A stretch of DNA of 64,000 nt. Source: Oceanisphaera pacifica (lineage in GTDB: Bacteria; Pseudomonadota; Gammaproteobacteria; Enterobacterales; Aeromonadaceae). Below the pieces are notes generated by a model, which worked only from the letters and a program-made list of their open reading frames with translations, made no database searches and had not been told where the DNA came from. Numbering within the stretch: the first letter of the stretch is position 1; each line of letters opens with the position of its first letter. The DNA lies in NCBI RefSeq assembly GCF_017498065.1, contig NZ_JAGDFX010000009.1, positions 62,001 to 126,000 on the forward strand, given 5' to 3'. The translations under genes were made by a program, and so were the position numbers. Shown piece by piece: positions 10,128 through 20,980 of this stretch.

Positions 10128-13100
10128 ATGACCACGCCCTTTATTCATTTGCGCGTACACTCTGACTTTTCTTTGGTTGATGGTGTCGCAAAAATTGGCC
10201 CCATTAATCAGCGCTGCCAAGAATTAGGCTATCCGGCCATTGCGCTGACCGATCAAATGAATATGTGTGGCTTGGTACGCTTTTATGGTGACAGCCACCG
10301 TAAAGGCTTAAAGCCGTTAGTGGGCTGTGATATTTGGGTGCAGGGCGATGAGTTAGGTGAGCAGGTATTTCGCTTAACCTTGCTGGCCATGAATAACGAC
10401 GGCTATCAAAACATAACCCGCATTATTTCTGCTGCGTATGAGCGTGGCCATGTGCAGCATTTACCCTTGGTGGATAAAGCTTGGCTCACTGAATTTAACG
10501 ACGGCATCATTGTGTTGTCGGGGGGGCTTGAAGGGGATGTGGGCATAGGCCTGCTTAAAGGTAACGATGCCTTAGTGAGTGAATGCGTGGCGTTTTATCA
10601 GCGCCATTTTGCCGATCGTTATTATTTAGAGCTGCAGCGTACCGAACGCCCCGATGAAGAAACTTACCTACATATGGCGGTGAGCCTTGCCGAGCGCGAA
10701 CAGTTGCCGGTAGTGGCCACCAACGAAGTGGTGTTTCTTGATAAAGATGACTTTGACTCCCATGAAGTACGGGTGGCCATTCATGATGGTTTTACCCTTG
10801 AAGATAAACGCCGGCCCAAACGTTATAGCCCAGAGCAATACCTAAAAAGCCCCAGCGAGATGGCTGAGCTATTTAGTGATATTCCTGAAGCTTTGGCCAA
10901 TACCGTAGAAATTGCTAAGCGTTGTAACGTTACCGTGCGCTTGGGCGAGTATTTTTTGCCTGATTTTCCGACCGGTGAGATGAGCATTGCCGATTTTTTA
11001 GTAAAATGCTCCCAAGAAGGCTTAGAAGAGCGGCTGGCGTTTTTATTTCCTGATGAAGCGGTGCGGGCCGAAAAACGCCCTGAATATGATGAACGCTTAG
11101 ATATTGAGCTGGGCGTGATTAACCAAATGGGCTTTCCGGGTTACTTTTTGATCGTTATGGAGTTTATTCAGTGGTCAAAAGATAACGGTATTCCGGTGGG
11201 GCCTGGGCGTGGCTCGGGGGCGGGCTCTTTGGTGGCTTATGCCCTTAAAATTACCGACTTAGACCCTCTTGAATTCGACTTACTGTTTGAGCGTTTCCTA
11301 AACCCAGAGCGGGTATCTATGCCCGACTTTGATGTCGACTTTTGCATGGACCGCCGCGACGAAGTGATCGATCACGTAGCCGATTTATATGGCCGTGATG
11401 CGGTAAGCCAAATTATTACCTTTGGTACCATGGCCGCCAAAGCGGTAATCCGCGATGTGGGCCGGGTGCTGGGCCATCCTTATGGCTTTGTGGAGCGCAT
11501 TTCTAAGCTTATTCCTCCCGAGCCTGGTATGACCTTGGCTAAAGCCTTTGACGCTGAGCCTAAACTGCCCGAGCTCTACGACCAAGACGAAGAAGTGCAA
11601 GCCTTGGTTGATATGGCGCGCAAGCTTGAAGGTGTGACCCGTAATGCCGGTAAACACGCCGGCGGCGTGGTAATTGCCCCTACCCGTATTACCGATTTTG
11701 CGCCGTTATATTGTGATGAGCACGGCCATAATCCCGTTACTCAGTTTGATAAAGACGACGTAGAAGAAGCGGGGTTGGTTAAGTTTGACTTTTTAGGGCT
11801 ACGTACCCTTACCATTATCGACTGGGCCTTGGGCATGATTAACCCCAAGCTTGAAGCCCAGGGGCAAGCACCGGTTGATATTGCCGCCATTCCCATGGAT
11901 GACCCAGCGTCATTTAGGGTGCTAAAGCGTTATGAAACCACGGCCGTGTTTCAGCTTGAATCACGGGGCATGAAAGACTTAATTAAGCGCCTGCAACCCG
12001 ACTGTTTTGAAGACATGATAGCCCTAGTGGCCCTGTTTAGACCTGGGCCTTTGCAGTCGGGCATGGTGGATAACTTTATTGACCGTAAACACGGTCGAGA
12101 AGCGGTGTCTTTTCCCGATGAAACCTGGCAACACGAGTCATTAAGAACCACCCTTGAGCCCACTTATGGCATTATCCTCTATCAAGAGCAGGTGATGCAG
12201 ATTGCTCAGGTATTGGCAGGCTATTCATTGGGGCAGGCCGACTTATTACGTCGAGCCATGGGTAAGAAAAAACCCGAAGAAATGGCCAAGCAGCGCGCAG
12301 GTTTTGAAGCGGGCGCGGTGGCCAATGGCATAGACGGCGAGTTGGCGATGAAAATCTTCGACTTGGTAGAAAAATTTGCCGGTTATGGTTTTAATAAATC
12401 GCACTCTGCCGCTTACGCCTTGGTGTCTTATCAAACCTTGTGGCTAAAAACCCATTATCCGGCGGAGTTTATGGCGGCGGTAATGACGGCCGATATGGAT
12501 AACACCGATAAAGTGGTAACCTTGGTGGATGAGTGCCAGCGCATGGGGTTAACCTTGCTGCCGCCGGATGTGAACTCGGGGCGTTATCGCTTTACGGTGA
12601 ATGAGCAAGGCGAAATTGTTTATGGCATTGGGGCCATTAAAGGCGTGGGCGAGGGGCCCATTGACTCTATATTAGCGGCACGAGAAGCCGGACCTTTTAG
12701 AGACTTATTTGATTTTTGTAACAGGGTAGACCTTAAAAAGCTCAATAAACGGGTGATGGAAAAGCTGGTGTATTCTGGCGCTATGGACCGTTTAGGCCCC
12801 CACCGTGCTGCTACTATGGCGACCTTGGCTGAAGCGATGAAAGCTGCGGAACAACATGCTAAAGCCGAAGCGTTGGGCCAAAGTGATATGTTTGGCGTTT
12901 TAGTAGAAGAGGAAAAAACCGAGCATGCCTTTGTAGACGTACCTAAATGGCCTGATAAAATATGGTTAGACGGTGAGCGCGACACCTTAGGTTTGTATTT
13001 AACCGGGCACCCCATTAATCAATATGCCAAAGAATTGCGCAATTACACCACCGGGCGCTTAAATGAATTGCAGGCCACCAGCCGCGATAAAATAACCACG

Positions 13101-13595
13101 GCGGCGGGTTTGGTGATTGCTGCTAGGGTGATGACCACCAAGCGTGGTAATCGCATGGGTATTTTAACCTTAGACGATCGTTCGGGACGATTAGACATCA
13201 CCTTGTTCTCGGATGCATTAGAACGCTATGAGTCTTTGCTAGAAAAGGATAAAATCCTGGTTATTAGCGGACAGGTCAGCTTTGATGATTTTAATGGCGG
13301 GCTTAAGATGTCGGCACGGGAAGTGCTAGACATGAGTGATGCCCGCGAGCGTTTTGCTCGTGGTTTGGCGCTAAATATTAATAGCAGTCAAATTGATCAG
13401 CACTTTTTTAATCAATTATTGGACATACTGACCCCAGTTCGGGCGGGAGTGTGTCCTGTTAGTGTTACCTATTATCGACCGGGAGCGCGGGCGCAATTGA
13501 TGTTAGGCACCGAGTGGCGGGTGACCCCCACCGACGAGGTGTTAACATCGTTAACGCAATTGCTTGGACCGAATAAAGTTGAGCTACTCTTTTGA
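10128..13595 (+). CDS. dnaE: DNA polymerase III alpha subunit
   Basis: This is the replicative polymerase subunit of the Pol III holoenzyme. Its 1155 residues fit the DnaE1 class. A PHP domain (1-~270, starting [15 protein letters not shown]) is followed by the catalytic palm with [16 protein letters not shown] and [12 protein letters not shown] (catalytic Asp near 400 and 402), then the fingers, a helix-hairpin-helix region (~840-900), an OB-fold (~990-1070, with [21 protein letters not shown]) and a C-terminal tau-binding tail. The ATG directly abuts the rnhB stop, so it depends on upstream transcription and coupling. accA follows after 28 bp. Confidence 0.97.
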   Translation: MTTPFIHLRVHSDFSLVDGVAKIGPINQRCQELGYPAIALTDQMNMCGLVRFYGDSHRKGLKPLVGCDIWVQGDELGEQVFRLTLLAMNNDGYQNITRIISAAYERGHVQHLPLVDKAWLTEFNDGIIVLSGGLEGDVGIGLLKGNDALVSECVAFYQRHFADRYYLELQRTERPDEETYLHMAVSLAEREQLPVVATNEVVFLDKDDFDSHEVRVAIHDGFTLEDKRRPKRYSPEQYLKSPSEMAELFSDIPEALANTVEIAKRCNVTVRLGEYFLPDFPTGEMSIADFLVKCSQEGLEERLAFLFPDEAVRAEKRPEYDERLDIELGVINQMGFPGYFLIVMEFIQWSKDNGIPVGPGRGSGAGSLVAYALKITDLDPLEFDLLFERFLNPERVSMPDFDVDFCMDRRDEVIDHVADLYGRDAVSQIITFGTMAAKAVIRDVGRVLGHPYGFVERISKLIPPEPGMTLAKAFDAEPKLPELYDQDEEVQALVDMARKLEGVTRNAGKHAGGVVIAPTRITDFAPLYCDEHGHNPVTQFDKDDVEEAGLVKFDFLGLRTLTIIDWALGMINPKLEAQGQAPVDIAAIPMDDPASFRVLKRYETTAVFQLESRGMKDLIKRLQPDCFEDMIALVALFRPGPLQSGMVDNFIDRKHGREAVSFPDETWQHESLRTTLEPTYGIILYQEQVMQIAQVLAGYSLGQADLLRRAMGKKKPEEMAKQRAGFEAGAVANGIDGELAMKIFDLVEKFAGYGFNKSHSAAYALVSYQTLWLKTHYPAEFMAAVMTADMDNTDKVVTLVDECQRMGLTLLPPDVNSGRYRFTVNEQGEIVYGIGAIKGVGEGPIDSILAAREAGPFRDLFDFCNRVDLKKLNKRVMEKLVYSGAMDRLGPHRAATMATLAEAMKAAEQHAKAEALGQSDMFGVLVEEEKTEHAFVDVPKWPDKIWLDGERDTLGLYLTGHPINQYAKELRNYTTGRLNELQATSRDKITTAAGLVIAARVMTTKRGNRMGILTLDDRSGRLDITLFSDALERYESLLEKDKILVISGQVSFDDFNGGLKMSAREVLDMSDARERFARGLALNINSSQIDQHFFNQLLDILTPVRAGVCPVSVTYYRPGARAQLMLGTEWRVTPTDEVLTSLTQLLGPNKVELLF

Positions 13596-13623
13596 GTCGA
13601 ACCATTTTTGAACTGAGGGACTT

Positions 13624-14574
13624 ATGAGCCACCAATTTCTGGATTTTGAACAACCGATTGCCGAGCTACAGGCCCAAATCGAAGAGCTTCGTCATGTAAA
13701 TGAAGGGGATGCTGTTGATTTAGACGAAGAAGTGAGTCGTCTGGAAGGTAAGCGCGATGAACTGACTAAAAAAGTCTTTTCCAACTTAGGCCCTTGGCAA
13801 ATTTCGCAGTTGGCTCGCCATCCGCGTCGCCCTTATACCCTAGATTATTTAGAGCATATCTTTGGTGATTTTGATGAGTTGGCAGGGGATCGTGCCTATG
13901 CCGATGACAAAGCCATGGTTGGCGGTGTAGCCCGCATAGATGGTCGTCCAGTTATGGTGATTGGCCAGCAAAAAGGTCGCGAAACCAAAGAGAAAATTCG
14001 TCGTAACTTTGGTATGCCTCGCCCAGAAGGTTATCGCAAAGCGTTGCGCCTAATGGAAATGGCAGAACGCTTTAATATGCCCATTCTGACCTTTATTGAT
14101 ACGCCGGGTGCTTACCCAGGCGTAGGCGCTGAAGAGCGCGGCCAAAGTGAAGCCATTGCTCGCAACCTTAAAGTAATGTCGGGCTTAAAAGTGCCGGTTA
14201 TTTGTACCGTGATTGGTGAAGGTGGCTCGGGTGGCGCATTGGCCATTGGCGTGGGTGATCGCGTGAACATGCTGCAATACTCTACTTACTCTGTGATCTC
14301 TCCTGAAGGTTGTGCTTCCATTTTATGGAAGAGTGCCGAAAAAGCCTCTTTAGCCGCAGAAGCCATGGGCATTACCGCCCAGCGTATTCACGAGTTAAAG
14401 CTAATTGATAATATAGTAGAAGAGCCTATGGGCGGTGCCCACAGCAACCCAGCATTAGCGGCTGAGCTTTTAAAAGCCCGTTTAATTAGCGATTTAGCTG
14501 AATTAGACAAGCTAGATACCGATACCTTATTAGAACAACGCTACCAGCGCTTAATGAGCTACGGTTATTGCTAA
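13624..14574 (+). CDS. accA: Acetyl-CoA carboxylase carboxyltransferase alpha subunit
   Basis: This is the alpha half of the carboxyltransferase that makes malonyl-CoA with AccD, the committed step of fatty acid synthesis. The 316-residue length is that of the family. Visible signatures are the N-terminal coiled segment ([18 protein letters not shown]), [35 protein letters not shown] and the oxyanion-type [20 protein letters not shown] precedes the ATG by 7 nt. It is the last gene of the cluster; a strong terminator follows 27 bp downstream. No accD is in the window. Confidence 0.97.
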   Translation: MSHQFLDFEQPIAELQAQIEELRHVNEGDAVDLDEEVSRLEGKRDELTKKVFSNLGPWQISQLARHPRRPYTLDYLEHIFGDFDELAGDRAYADDKAMVGGVARIDGRPVMVIGQQKGRETKEKIRRNFGMPRPEGYRKALRLMEMAERFNMPILTFIDTPGAYPGVGAEERGQSEAIARNLKVMSGLKVPVICTVIGEGGSGGALAIGVGDRVNMLQYSTYSVISPEGCASILWKSAEKASLAAEAMGITAQRIHELKLIDNIVEEPMGGAHSNPALAAELLKARLISDLAELDKLDTDTLLEQRYQRLMSYGYC

Positions 14575-14601
14575 GTTAGCATCAAACATCTAGCCAAAAG
14601 C

Positions 14602-14633
14602 AAAAAACACCAAGCCTAGCTTGGTGTTTTTTT
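14602..14633 (+). terminator. Intrinsic terminator after accA
   Basis: A near-perfect hairpin with arms AACACCAAG and CTTGGTGTT and a short CCTAG loop, followed by a run of T. It closes the dxr-to-accA gene cluster on the plus strand. Confidence 0.92.
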
Positions 14634-14639
14634 ATGCAC

Positions 14640-15178
14640 GACACCTGAGAGCAGACAGCTCCGCTTCCTTGGGTCATTGCGAGGAGTGCAACGACGCGGC
14701 AATCCAGTTAACAGATAGTAATAAGCTTGAAGCTAGAAGCCGGAAGTAAAAACAAAAATGCCTCTGTGTTTTTGCTTAGCTTACCGCTTCTAGCTCTCAG
14801 CTTCCGGCTTTCTCTACGCTTTACGCTGAGCGCGGTACGAACAGCCAAAGCCGTTTTATTTTTAACGTATGGCGTACAGCTTTAGACGCATAGCCTTGGT
14901 TTGGAATGGATTGCCACGCTGCGCTCGCAATGACCTAGATGTCGTCATTGCGAGGAGTGCAACGACGCGGCAATCCAGTTAACAGATAGTAATAAGTTTG
15001 AAGTAAAACCGAAAATAAAGTACCTCAGTGTTTTAATCAGTTATTCCTAATCACGGTTTCTAATCTATAACCAAGATCGTATTTTTGGACTTACAGCTTA
15101 TATTTCCACTGATATAAATAAAAAAATAAAGTACCATCACCGCTGCTAATATTGTTATAGACAAGGATTGAGATACAA
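14640..15178. repeat. Intergenic block with a complete A-B-C-A' module (14672-14935)
   Basis: This is the cleanest example of the composite module: A palindrome at 14672-14705, the linker 'agttaacagatagtaa', B element at about 14722-14814, C segment at 14815-14900, then a shortened A palindrome in the opposite orientation at 14907-14935 so the outer ends are inverted. A further A copy and linker follow (14941-14995). From about 15010 to 15178 the DNA is AT-rich and apparently unique, and it should carry the promoter of the downstream protease gene. I see no gene in it. Confidence 0.85.
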
Positions 15179-15928
15179 ATGAAAAAAACATTAATGGTTG
15201 CCACTGCTTTAACACTAGGACTCAGCGGTTGTGTATCCGATGATCATGCTCAGTATTTAACTGCCGGTATGACTGCGTTTAAGGGACTCACTATTTCTAA
15301 AAATGAACTGCAAGCTCAAGCCAGTTTATCTGCCGAAAAAATGGATTCAGAAAACACCATTGCCCCTGCTAATAGTAAATATAGCAAGCGTTTAGCTAAG
15401 CTAACTAAAGGCCTTAACTTTGTTGATGCTACGCCGCTTAACTTTCAGGTTTACTTAGCCGATGAAATTAATGCCTTTGCCATGCCAGATGGCACTGTAC
15501 GTGTGTATTCTGGTTTGATGGATGTAATGAATGATGATGAATTAGTGGCTGTTATTGGTCATGAAGTGGGTCATATTAAATTTGAGCATTCACTCAGCCA
15601 ATTTAAAACTGCTTATTTAGCTCAAGCGGCACGCCAAGCAGCTTCTGCAGCGGGTGGTACTGTGGGTGAATTAGCATCGTCTGAGTATGCTGATATGGGC
15701 GAAAAGTTTATGAGCGCGCAATTCTCGCAAAGCGATGAGTTAGAATCAGACGCCTACGGTATTGAAGTATTGTGCCAACAAGGTATGGATCCTTTTGCCG
15801 CTATGCGTGCCCAAGAAGTGCTATTAAAGCATTCAGGTAATGGCGGCGGCTTGTTTTCTAGTCACCCATCCAGTGCAGAGCGTATTGCCGCTGCTAGAAC
15901 GGCAGCAGCCAATTCAAACTGCGGCTAA
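15179..15928 (+). CDS. loiP: M48 family lipoprotein metalloprotease, LoiP-like
   Basis: This is a predicted outer-membrane lipoprotein zinc protease matching E. coli LoiP (YggG) in length (249 against about 252) and along its whole sequence. The signal peptide ends in a lipobox with Cys18 (GLSGC). The zinc motif HEVGH is at 128-132, and the third ligand should be the Glu in SDELESDAYG. Other shared blocks are NTIAPANSKYSKRL, NAFAMPDGTVRVYSGLMD and FSSHPSSAERI. LoiP in E. coli is an osmotic/heat-related envelope quality-control protease working with BepA; that role here is inferred from similarity. The start ATG has AAGGA 15 nt upstream. It stands alone between two repeat blocks, so it is probably monocistronic. 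Confidence 0.88.
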   Translation: MKKTLMVATALTLGLSGCVSDDHAQYLTAGMTAFKGLTISKNELQAQASLSAEKMDSENTIAPANSKYSKRLAKLTKGLNFVDATPLNFQVYLADEINAFAMPDGTVRVYSGLMDVMNDDELVAVIGHEVGHIKFEHSLSQFKTAYLAQAARQAASAAGGTVGELASSEYADMGEKFMSAQFSQSDELESDAYGIEVLCQQGMDPFAAMRAQEVLLKHSGNGGGLFSSHPSSAERIAAARTAAANSNCG

Positions 15929-16721
15929 CAGACGGTAATAAGCTTGAAGCCGGAAGCTAGAAGCCGGAAGTAAAACCGAAAATAAAAATGCCGCAGGGTG
16001 TTTGTTTGAGCTTTTCTTTAACTGACAGCTTCCAGCTTCCAGCTTCTCAGGGGCGCTTCCGGCTTTCTTTATGCGGTACGTGTTTTAAAGACAATGCTGA
16101 ATTGTGAATGTTGAATGAAGGTCAAAAGATAAACCTATTTTGCAACGAAATCCGCTAAATCCACGAAAAAATAGAGACTAAATCTACAAGATATTTTTAT
16201 TGTTAAGGCAAAGCCTACAGGTATGTGGTCTTGCTCTTAACCCTTAGAGTTTATCGCTGTTGTGTTGATCTTTTCGTGGGTTCCGTGGCAGATTTAGGTG
16301 TGGTGTTTAGTGTCTGTTAATTCAACATTCAACATTCAACATTCAACATTCAACATTGCACTTGGGTCATTGCGAGGAGCGCAACGACGCGGCAATCCAG
16401 GCCCTTCGGGCAGCGATCAGCTTTAAGCTGTCAGCTATCAGACAAACAAAAAACAAACCGACCGCAGAGCGGCCATACGCTTTACGCTGAGTGCGGTACG
16501 AACAACCCAAACCGTCTTATCTTTAACTTACGGCGTAAGTCGTAGCGCTTTCTTTAACTGACAGCTGACAGCTGATAGCTTACGGCTGACAGCTCCCCAA
16601 AAAGGGGCGCTTCCCTCTTTAAATTGTTGTGTTTTTCACTCGCTGTGTCAGGATCTTTTGCTGACAATATCGGGCGATAGCCGATGGTTTTTTTCCTCCT
16701 CAGTTAAGGCAACCTTCACGG
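15929..16721. repeat. Intergenic repeat block between loiP and the diguanylate cyclase gene
   Basis: No gene is supported in 793 bp. It holds a B variant (about 15937-16075), an H segment (about 16130-16200, with 'aaatccacgaaaaaat') and a related inverted piece near 16265-16295, then five tandem ATTCAAC heptamers (about 16320-16357), an A palindrome (about 16366-16400), an AGCT-heptad array (16424-16445), a C-type segment (16466-16550) and a second AGCT-heptad array (16557-16590) ending in 'ccccaaaaaggggcgctt'. About 100 bp before 16722 look unique and probably contain the promoter of the next gene; I could not pick convincing -35/-10 boxes. Confidence 0.82.
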
Positions 16722-19637
16722 ATGAATACATACTTTTGCTTGCAACGAGGTAAGGTAATTAGCGCCATTTTATGTGTGCTGAGTTTATTTTTATCTTCTT
16801 CTCTATTAGCTGCATCAGTCCCGCTTACTGATTATTACCAAGATCATTGGAACACGCGCGATGGCCTACCGCACAATAGCATTAATGATATTGCCCAAAC
16901 GGCACAAGGCTACTTATGGTTTGCAACTTGGGAGGGCGTGGTTCGTTATAATGGCCGTCAGTTTCGTGTTTTTACACGAGGTGATGAAAGCGGTTTACCA
17001 GACTCCGGTATTCGGGGGTTAACCCGAGACGACCAAGGACTATGGGTGGTAGGAGCGCGCGGTGGCATCAGTCACTATCAGCATCAAGCTTGGTCGCCAC
17101 AGCCAGATGCAGATGCCATGGTCAATCATGCCTTGCCTACCCGCGACGGGCGATTGTGGTTAGCAACGCAAAACGATGGCATTTATGTGCGTGATGGCAA
17201 AAAGACCGTTGCACACTTTAGTATTGAGCAAGGCTTACCTAGCCCAGATGTTTATCACTTAATTGAAGATAAAGCAGGGCGTGTTTGGGCCGGCACGGCT
17301 AAAGGTTTGGTGTCGATTACTAATAACAAAGTACACCTGATTAATGATATTCCTCTGGTGGCGACCGAGGCATTATTTATTGATGATAGAAACCGCTTGC
17401 TGATTGGCTCTGAACAAGGGCTGTTTGCGATGGAAGAAGGTAAAGTGCGCTCACTTTATGGCGAGCAGATACAGCAAGCTGTGATCAGTATTTTACAAGA
17501 TAAAAGTGGTGACCTTTGGCTAGGCACGGCCGATAGAGGGTTAGTGCGTATTAGCCAATTTGGTATTGAACGTTTAGAAGTAAAGCATGGATTACCCGAA
17601 CAGCGGGTAATGTCATTGTTTGAAGACACAGAAGGCAGTATGTGGGTGGGCACGAATGGCGGCTTAATGCGCTTACGTGAAGTGCCGTTTACCAGTGTGA
17701 CCGAGCAAGATGGCCTGGCAGGCAACTATGTGCGAACAGTCTTGGCCCACAGTGACGGCTCTGTGTGGGTGGGATCCAGTACCGGATTAACCCAGATTAA
17801 AAACGGCCATGTTCAACCTCTTGAATTAACCATGCCCGATGGCACTGTGCCTTCTATTTTAAGCTTGGCGCAAGGGGGCCCAAATGAATTATGGGTAGGC
17901 ACCTTTACTCATGGTTTATTACAAATTAAGCATGGAAAATTAGTGGCGCGTTATCAAAGAGCACAAGGGCTACCCAGTAATGAAGTGCGAGCGATATTAC
18001 CCACCCAAGCGGGCAGTATTTGGATAGGAACCGCCAACGGCTTAAGCCAATTAAATAACAATACCCTTGTTAATTACAGCACCCAAGATGGCCTGCCGGG
18101 TAACTTTATTATGAACCTGCACCTAGGGGTAAAAGGGGATATTTGGGTGGGGACTGGGGTGGGCGCCGCCATTATTCACCAGCAAAAAATAACGCCTGTG
18201 TATCTTAACTCTCAAGAAAATGCCGAGTATGCCTTTGGTTTTTATGCCGAGCCCAATGGGAAGTATATGTGGTTGGCAACCGATAGAGGCTTGGTGCGTT
18301 ATCGCTATGCTGATAAGAGTTTAGCCGTTGTTGGCCTTAAACATGGCTTGTCGATAGAGAAAGTATTTCAGCCCGTGGCGGATCAATTAGGCAATTTATG
18401 GTTAACCACCAATAGAGGCATTATGCGTATTCGTTTAGCCGATGCACATAATGTGGCCGATGGTAAGCAAGCGCTGATTGAGTTTGAGCACTTTGACGAA
18501 AGCGATGGCATGGCGAGTAGCCAGGCTAACGGTGGCTCTGGGCCATCGGCCGTGGCAACCGCGGATGGAAAAATTTGGATCGCGACGGCATTAGGGGTGG
18601 CTCAGGTGCAACCTAAGCGGTTAGCTGCATTTGCTAATCAAAACCTACCCGTGGTGCTTGAAACCGTAAGCGTGGCCGGTAAGCCGCTCTCTTTAGCGTC
18701 TAATATGGTGCTAGAGCCAGGCAGTGGACGTTTACAGTTGCATTATGCTGGGTTGGGGTTTGTTATTCCTGAGCGCATTAAGTATCGCACCTTGTTAGAG
18801 GGGTTTGATCAAGAGTGGGTGATGCGCGATCACCAAGGGGTGGCCGAATACACTAACTTACCGCCAGGGCAGTATCGTTTTAGGGTAGCGGCGGCTTACC
18901 CTTATGATGATTGGAGCCAGCAAGAGGCGAGTGTTTCGGTAAAGGTATTGCCTTTTATTTGGCAGTTGCCGCTATTTTGGGGCGTAATAGTAACATTAGT
19001 GCTGGTGGTGTTTTGGCTGGTGCTGCGCTGGCGAATACAATTTTTTGAATACCATAATCAAGAGCTGAGTCGCCAAGTGGCGGATAAAACGAGTAAATTG
19101 CAACAGCAAGCCCAAGATTTTGAGTTGCAGGCACGTGAAGATCAACTGACAGGGCTACCTAACAGGCGGGCTTTTGATGAGGCTCTGGCGATGATAATGG
19201 CCAGACTCGCCAGACAGAGTGCGCCCTTAAGCATGATGGTGATTGATATTGATCACTTTAAGCAGGTGAATGATACCTTGTCTCATGCGGTGGGTGATAA
19301 GGTGATTCAAGTGGTGGCCGGGGTGATCCAAGAGCAGATCCGTAATGTGGATCATCCTGCCCGCTGGGGAGGCGAAGAGTTTACCGTGTTGTTACCCGAT
19401 ACCGACACTGACACCGCCTATCAGGTTGCGGAGCGAGTACGCTTGGCGGTGGCGGCCCATGATTATAGTGAGATTGCCCCTCAATTACGGCTAACAATTA
19501 GTATTGGCATTGCACAAATTGCCAATAATGTGGATGAACATCAGTTATTGATACAGGCCGATAAGGCCTTATATCAGGCCAAGCGCCAAGGCCGTAATCA
19601 AGTTGTTGTATATAGCGCGGCGAACGATAAGGCGTAA
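16722..19637 (+). CDS. Periplasmic beta-propeller sensor diguanylate cyclase (Reg_prop - Y_Y_Y - TM - GGDEF)
   Basis: This is a predicted inner-membrane receptor that makes cyclic di-GMP. Residues 1-31 are a signal peptide or anchor (ending LLAAS). Residues ~40-640 hold about a dozen two-component-regulator propeller repeats (the W-x-G-T/S-x-x-G-L pattern recurs, e.g. LWLGTADRGLVRI, IWIGTANGLSQL), forming a 14-blade-type periplasmic sensor. A Y_Y_Y domain follows (~680-740: YRTLLEGFDQEWVMRD, YTNLPPGQYRFRV). One membrane helix lies at about 743-768, then a short coiled coil and the GGDEF domain. The active motif is GGEEF at 883-887 and is preceded by RNVD, a complete inhibitory I-site, so it should be active and product-inhibited. 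There is no EAL domain. The ligand is unknown. tilS follows after 11 bp, possibly co-transcribed. Confidence 0.9.
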   Translation: MNTYFCLQRGKVISAILCVLSLFLSSSLLAASVPLTDYYQDHWNTRDGLPHNSINDIAQTAQGYLWFATWEGVVRYNGRQFRVFTRGDESGLPDSGIRGLTRDDQGLWVVGARGGISHYQHQAWSPQPDADAMVNHALPTRDGRLWLATQNDGIYVRDGKKTVAHFSIEQGLPSPDVYHLIEDKAGRVWAGTAKGLVSITNNKVHLINDIPLVATEALFIDDRNRLLIGSEQGLFAMEEGKVRSLYGEQIQQAVISILQDKSGDLWLGTADRGLVRISQFGIERLEVKHGLPEQRVMSLFEDTEGSMWVGTNGGLMRLREVPFTSVTEQDGLAGNYVRTVLAHSDGSVWVGSSTGLTQIKNGHVQPLELTMPDGTVPSILSLAQGGPNELWVGTFTHGLLQIKHGKLVARYQRAQGLPSNEVRAILPTQAGSIWIGTANGLSQLNNNTLVNYSTQDGLPGNFIMNLHLGVKGDIWVGTGVGAAIIHQQKITPVYLNSQENAEYAFGFYAEPNGKYMWLATDRGLVRYRYADKSLAVVGLKHGLSIEKVFQPVADQLGNLWLTTNRGIMRIRLADAHNVADGKQALIEFEHFDESDGMASSQANGGSGPSAVATADGKIWIATALGVAQVQPKRLAAFANQNLPVVLETVSVAGKPLSLASNMVLEPGSGRLQLHYAGLGFVIPERIKYRTLLEGFDQEWVMRDHQGVAEYTNLPPGQYRFRVAAAYPYDDWSQQEASVSVKVLPFIWQLPLFWGVIVTLVLVVFWLVLRWRIQFFEYHNQELSRQVADKTSKLQQQAQDFELQAREDQLTGLPNRRAFDEALAMIMARLARQSAPLSMMVIDIDHFKQVNDTLSHAVGDKVIQVVAGVIQEQIRNVDHPARWGGEEFTVLLPDTDTDTAYQVAERVRLAVAAHDYSEIAPQLRLTISIGIAQIANNVDEHQLLIQADKALYQAKRQGRNQVVVYSAANDKA

Positions 19638-19648
19638 ATAAGGTGATT

Positions 19649-20980
19649 ATGGATTTATACTCAGTTTTTAGTCGGCAGATGAGTGGGTTAACACCTAAAC
19701 ATGCCTTGGTGGTGGGCTTTAGCGGTGGGCTAGATTCGACTGTGTTGCTGGCGCTGGCGGCGCGTTTGGCAAAAGAGCAAGGGGTGTCGTTACGGGCCAT
19801 TTATATTGCGCATGGCTTGCAGGCAGCGGCGGATGACTGGCCGGCACATTGTGCGCAAGTGGCGAATGCGTTGGGGGTCAGTTGCCAGACAATCACAGTT
19901 CAAGTGCAACTGGGGCCCAGAGTGAGCCTAGAGGCGGCGGCGCGCAGTGCGCGTTATCAGGCATTTAGTGAGCGCCTAGCAGCCAATGAAATATTGCTAA
20001 CCGGTCATCATTTAGATGATCAGGCAGAAACCTTATTGCTGGCGCTAAAGCGCGGGGCAGGGGTGGCAGGCTTGGCGGCGATGCCGGTTAAAAAAAATAT
20101 CGGGCATGCCCAGCAATGGCGGCCATTATTGTCTTGTTCGCGCTCTCAGCTAGAAGCCTATGCCCATGAGCAGGGGTTAGATTGGGTAGAAGATCCGAGT
20201 AATAGCGACAACGCCTTTGATCGTAATTTTTTACGCAATCGTATTATGCCAATACTTACACAAAAATGGCCATCCGTTACCACCACCTTAGCGCGCAGTG
20301 CCGAGTTGTGTGCCGAGCAGGCAGACTTAGCTGAAGAGATAGCCGAGCAAGACTTAGCGCAATTATTGAATAACCAAGGTGGGCTGTTAGTGGCTGGCTT
20401 GCAGCTATTAAGCACAGCTCGCCGACAGAATGCATTGCGCTATTGGTTACACCGCCAAGGCCTTTATCCTAGTCGACGCCAGCTACAGGCCATTTGGCAA
20501 GAGCTGGCTCTTGCACGAGCTGATGCCAGCCCTCAGGTGCGTATTGGTCAGCAGACGGTGCAGCGCTATCAAGGTGCTTTATATGTCCCCATAACAGCGG
20601 CTGAACCCATTGAATTACCTCGCTTGGTGGCAGAGCAATGGCTGGATGCCGGGGTTGGGCAATTAAAGATAAGCTGGGTGCCTGAACACGCTGATTTAGC
20701 CGCTGATGTGGAGATAGATTCACTGCAATTAGTGTTTAATCGCAGCGGATTACGCGCTCAGCCTACTGGCCGCGCAGGATCACGCCCCCTTAAAAAGCTA
20801 TGGCAGGAATATGCCATTGCGCCTTGGCAAAGAGCTTCTATGGGGTTAGTGATGCAAGGTGACAGCCTAGTGGCGGTGGCCGGATTATTTACCTGCCAAG
20901 CCTATCAAGCTAAGCCCAACCAAGCCGGCTGGAAAATAGAGTGGCAGCGCCCAGCGCCCCTTCGGGGAGCTGTCAGCTGA
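19649..20980 (+). CDS. tilS: tRNA(Ile)-lysidine synthase TilS
   Basis: This enzyme changes C34 of tRNA-Ile(CAU) to lysidine so that it reads AUA. The PP-loop ATP motif SGGLDS is at residues 25-30, followed by HGLQAAADDW and the LLTGHHLDDQAETLLLAL and FDRNFLRNRIMP blocks. The C-terminal substrate-binding domains extend to residue 443. ATG 19649 is preferred over GTG 19643 because AAGG lies 5 nt before it. Oddity: the last ~10 codons (from about 20950) lie inside an intergenic repeat of the 'cccttcggggagctgtcagc' type that follows other genes here, and the repeat provides the stop. The usual E. coli neighbour accA is 5 kb upstream. Confidence 0.94.
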   Translation: MDLYSVFSRQMSGLTPKHALVVGFSGGLDSTVLLALAARLAKEQGVSLRAIYIAHGLQAAADDWPAHCAQVANALGVSCQTITVQVQLGPRVSLEAAARSARYQAFSERLAANEILLTGHHLDDQAETLLLALKRGAGVAGLAAMPVKKNIGHAQQWRPLLSCSRSQLEAYAHEQGLDWVEDPSNSDNAFDRNFLRNRIMPILTQKWPSVTTTLARSAELCAEQADLAEEIAEQDLAQLLNNQGGLLVAGLQLLSTARRQNALRYWLHRQGLYPSRRQLQAIWQELALARADASPQVRIGQQTVQRYQGALYVPITAAEPIELPRLVAEQWLDAGVGQLKISWVPEHADLAADVEIDSLQLVFNRSGLRAQPTGRAGSRPLKKLWQEYAIAPWQRASMGLVMQGDSLVAVAGLFTCQAYQAKPNQAGWKIEWQRPAPLRGAVS

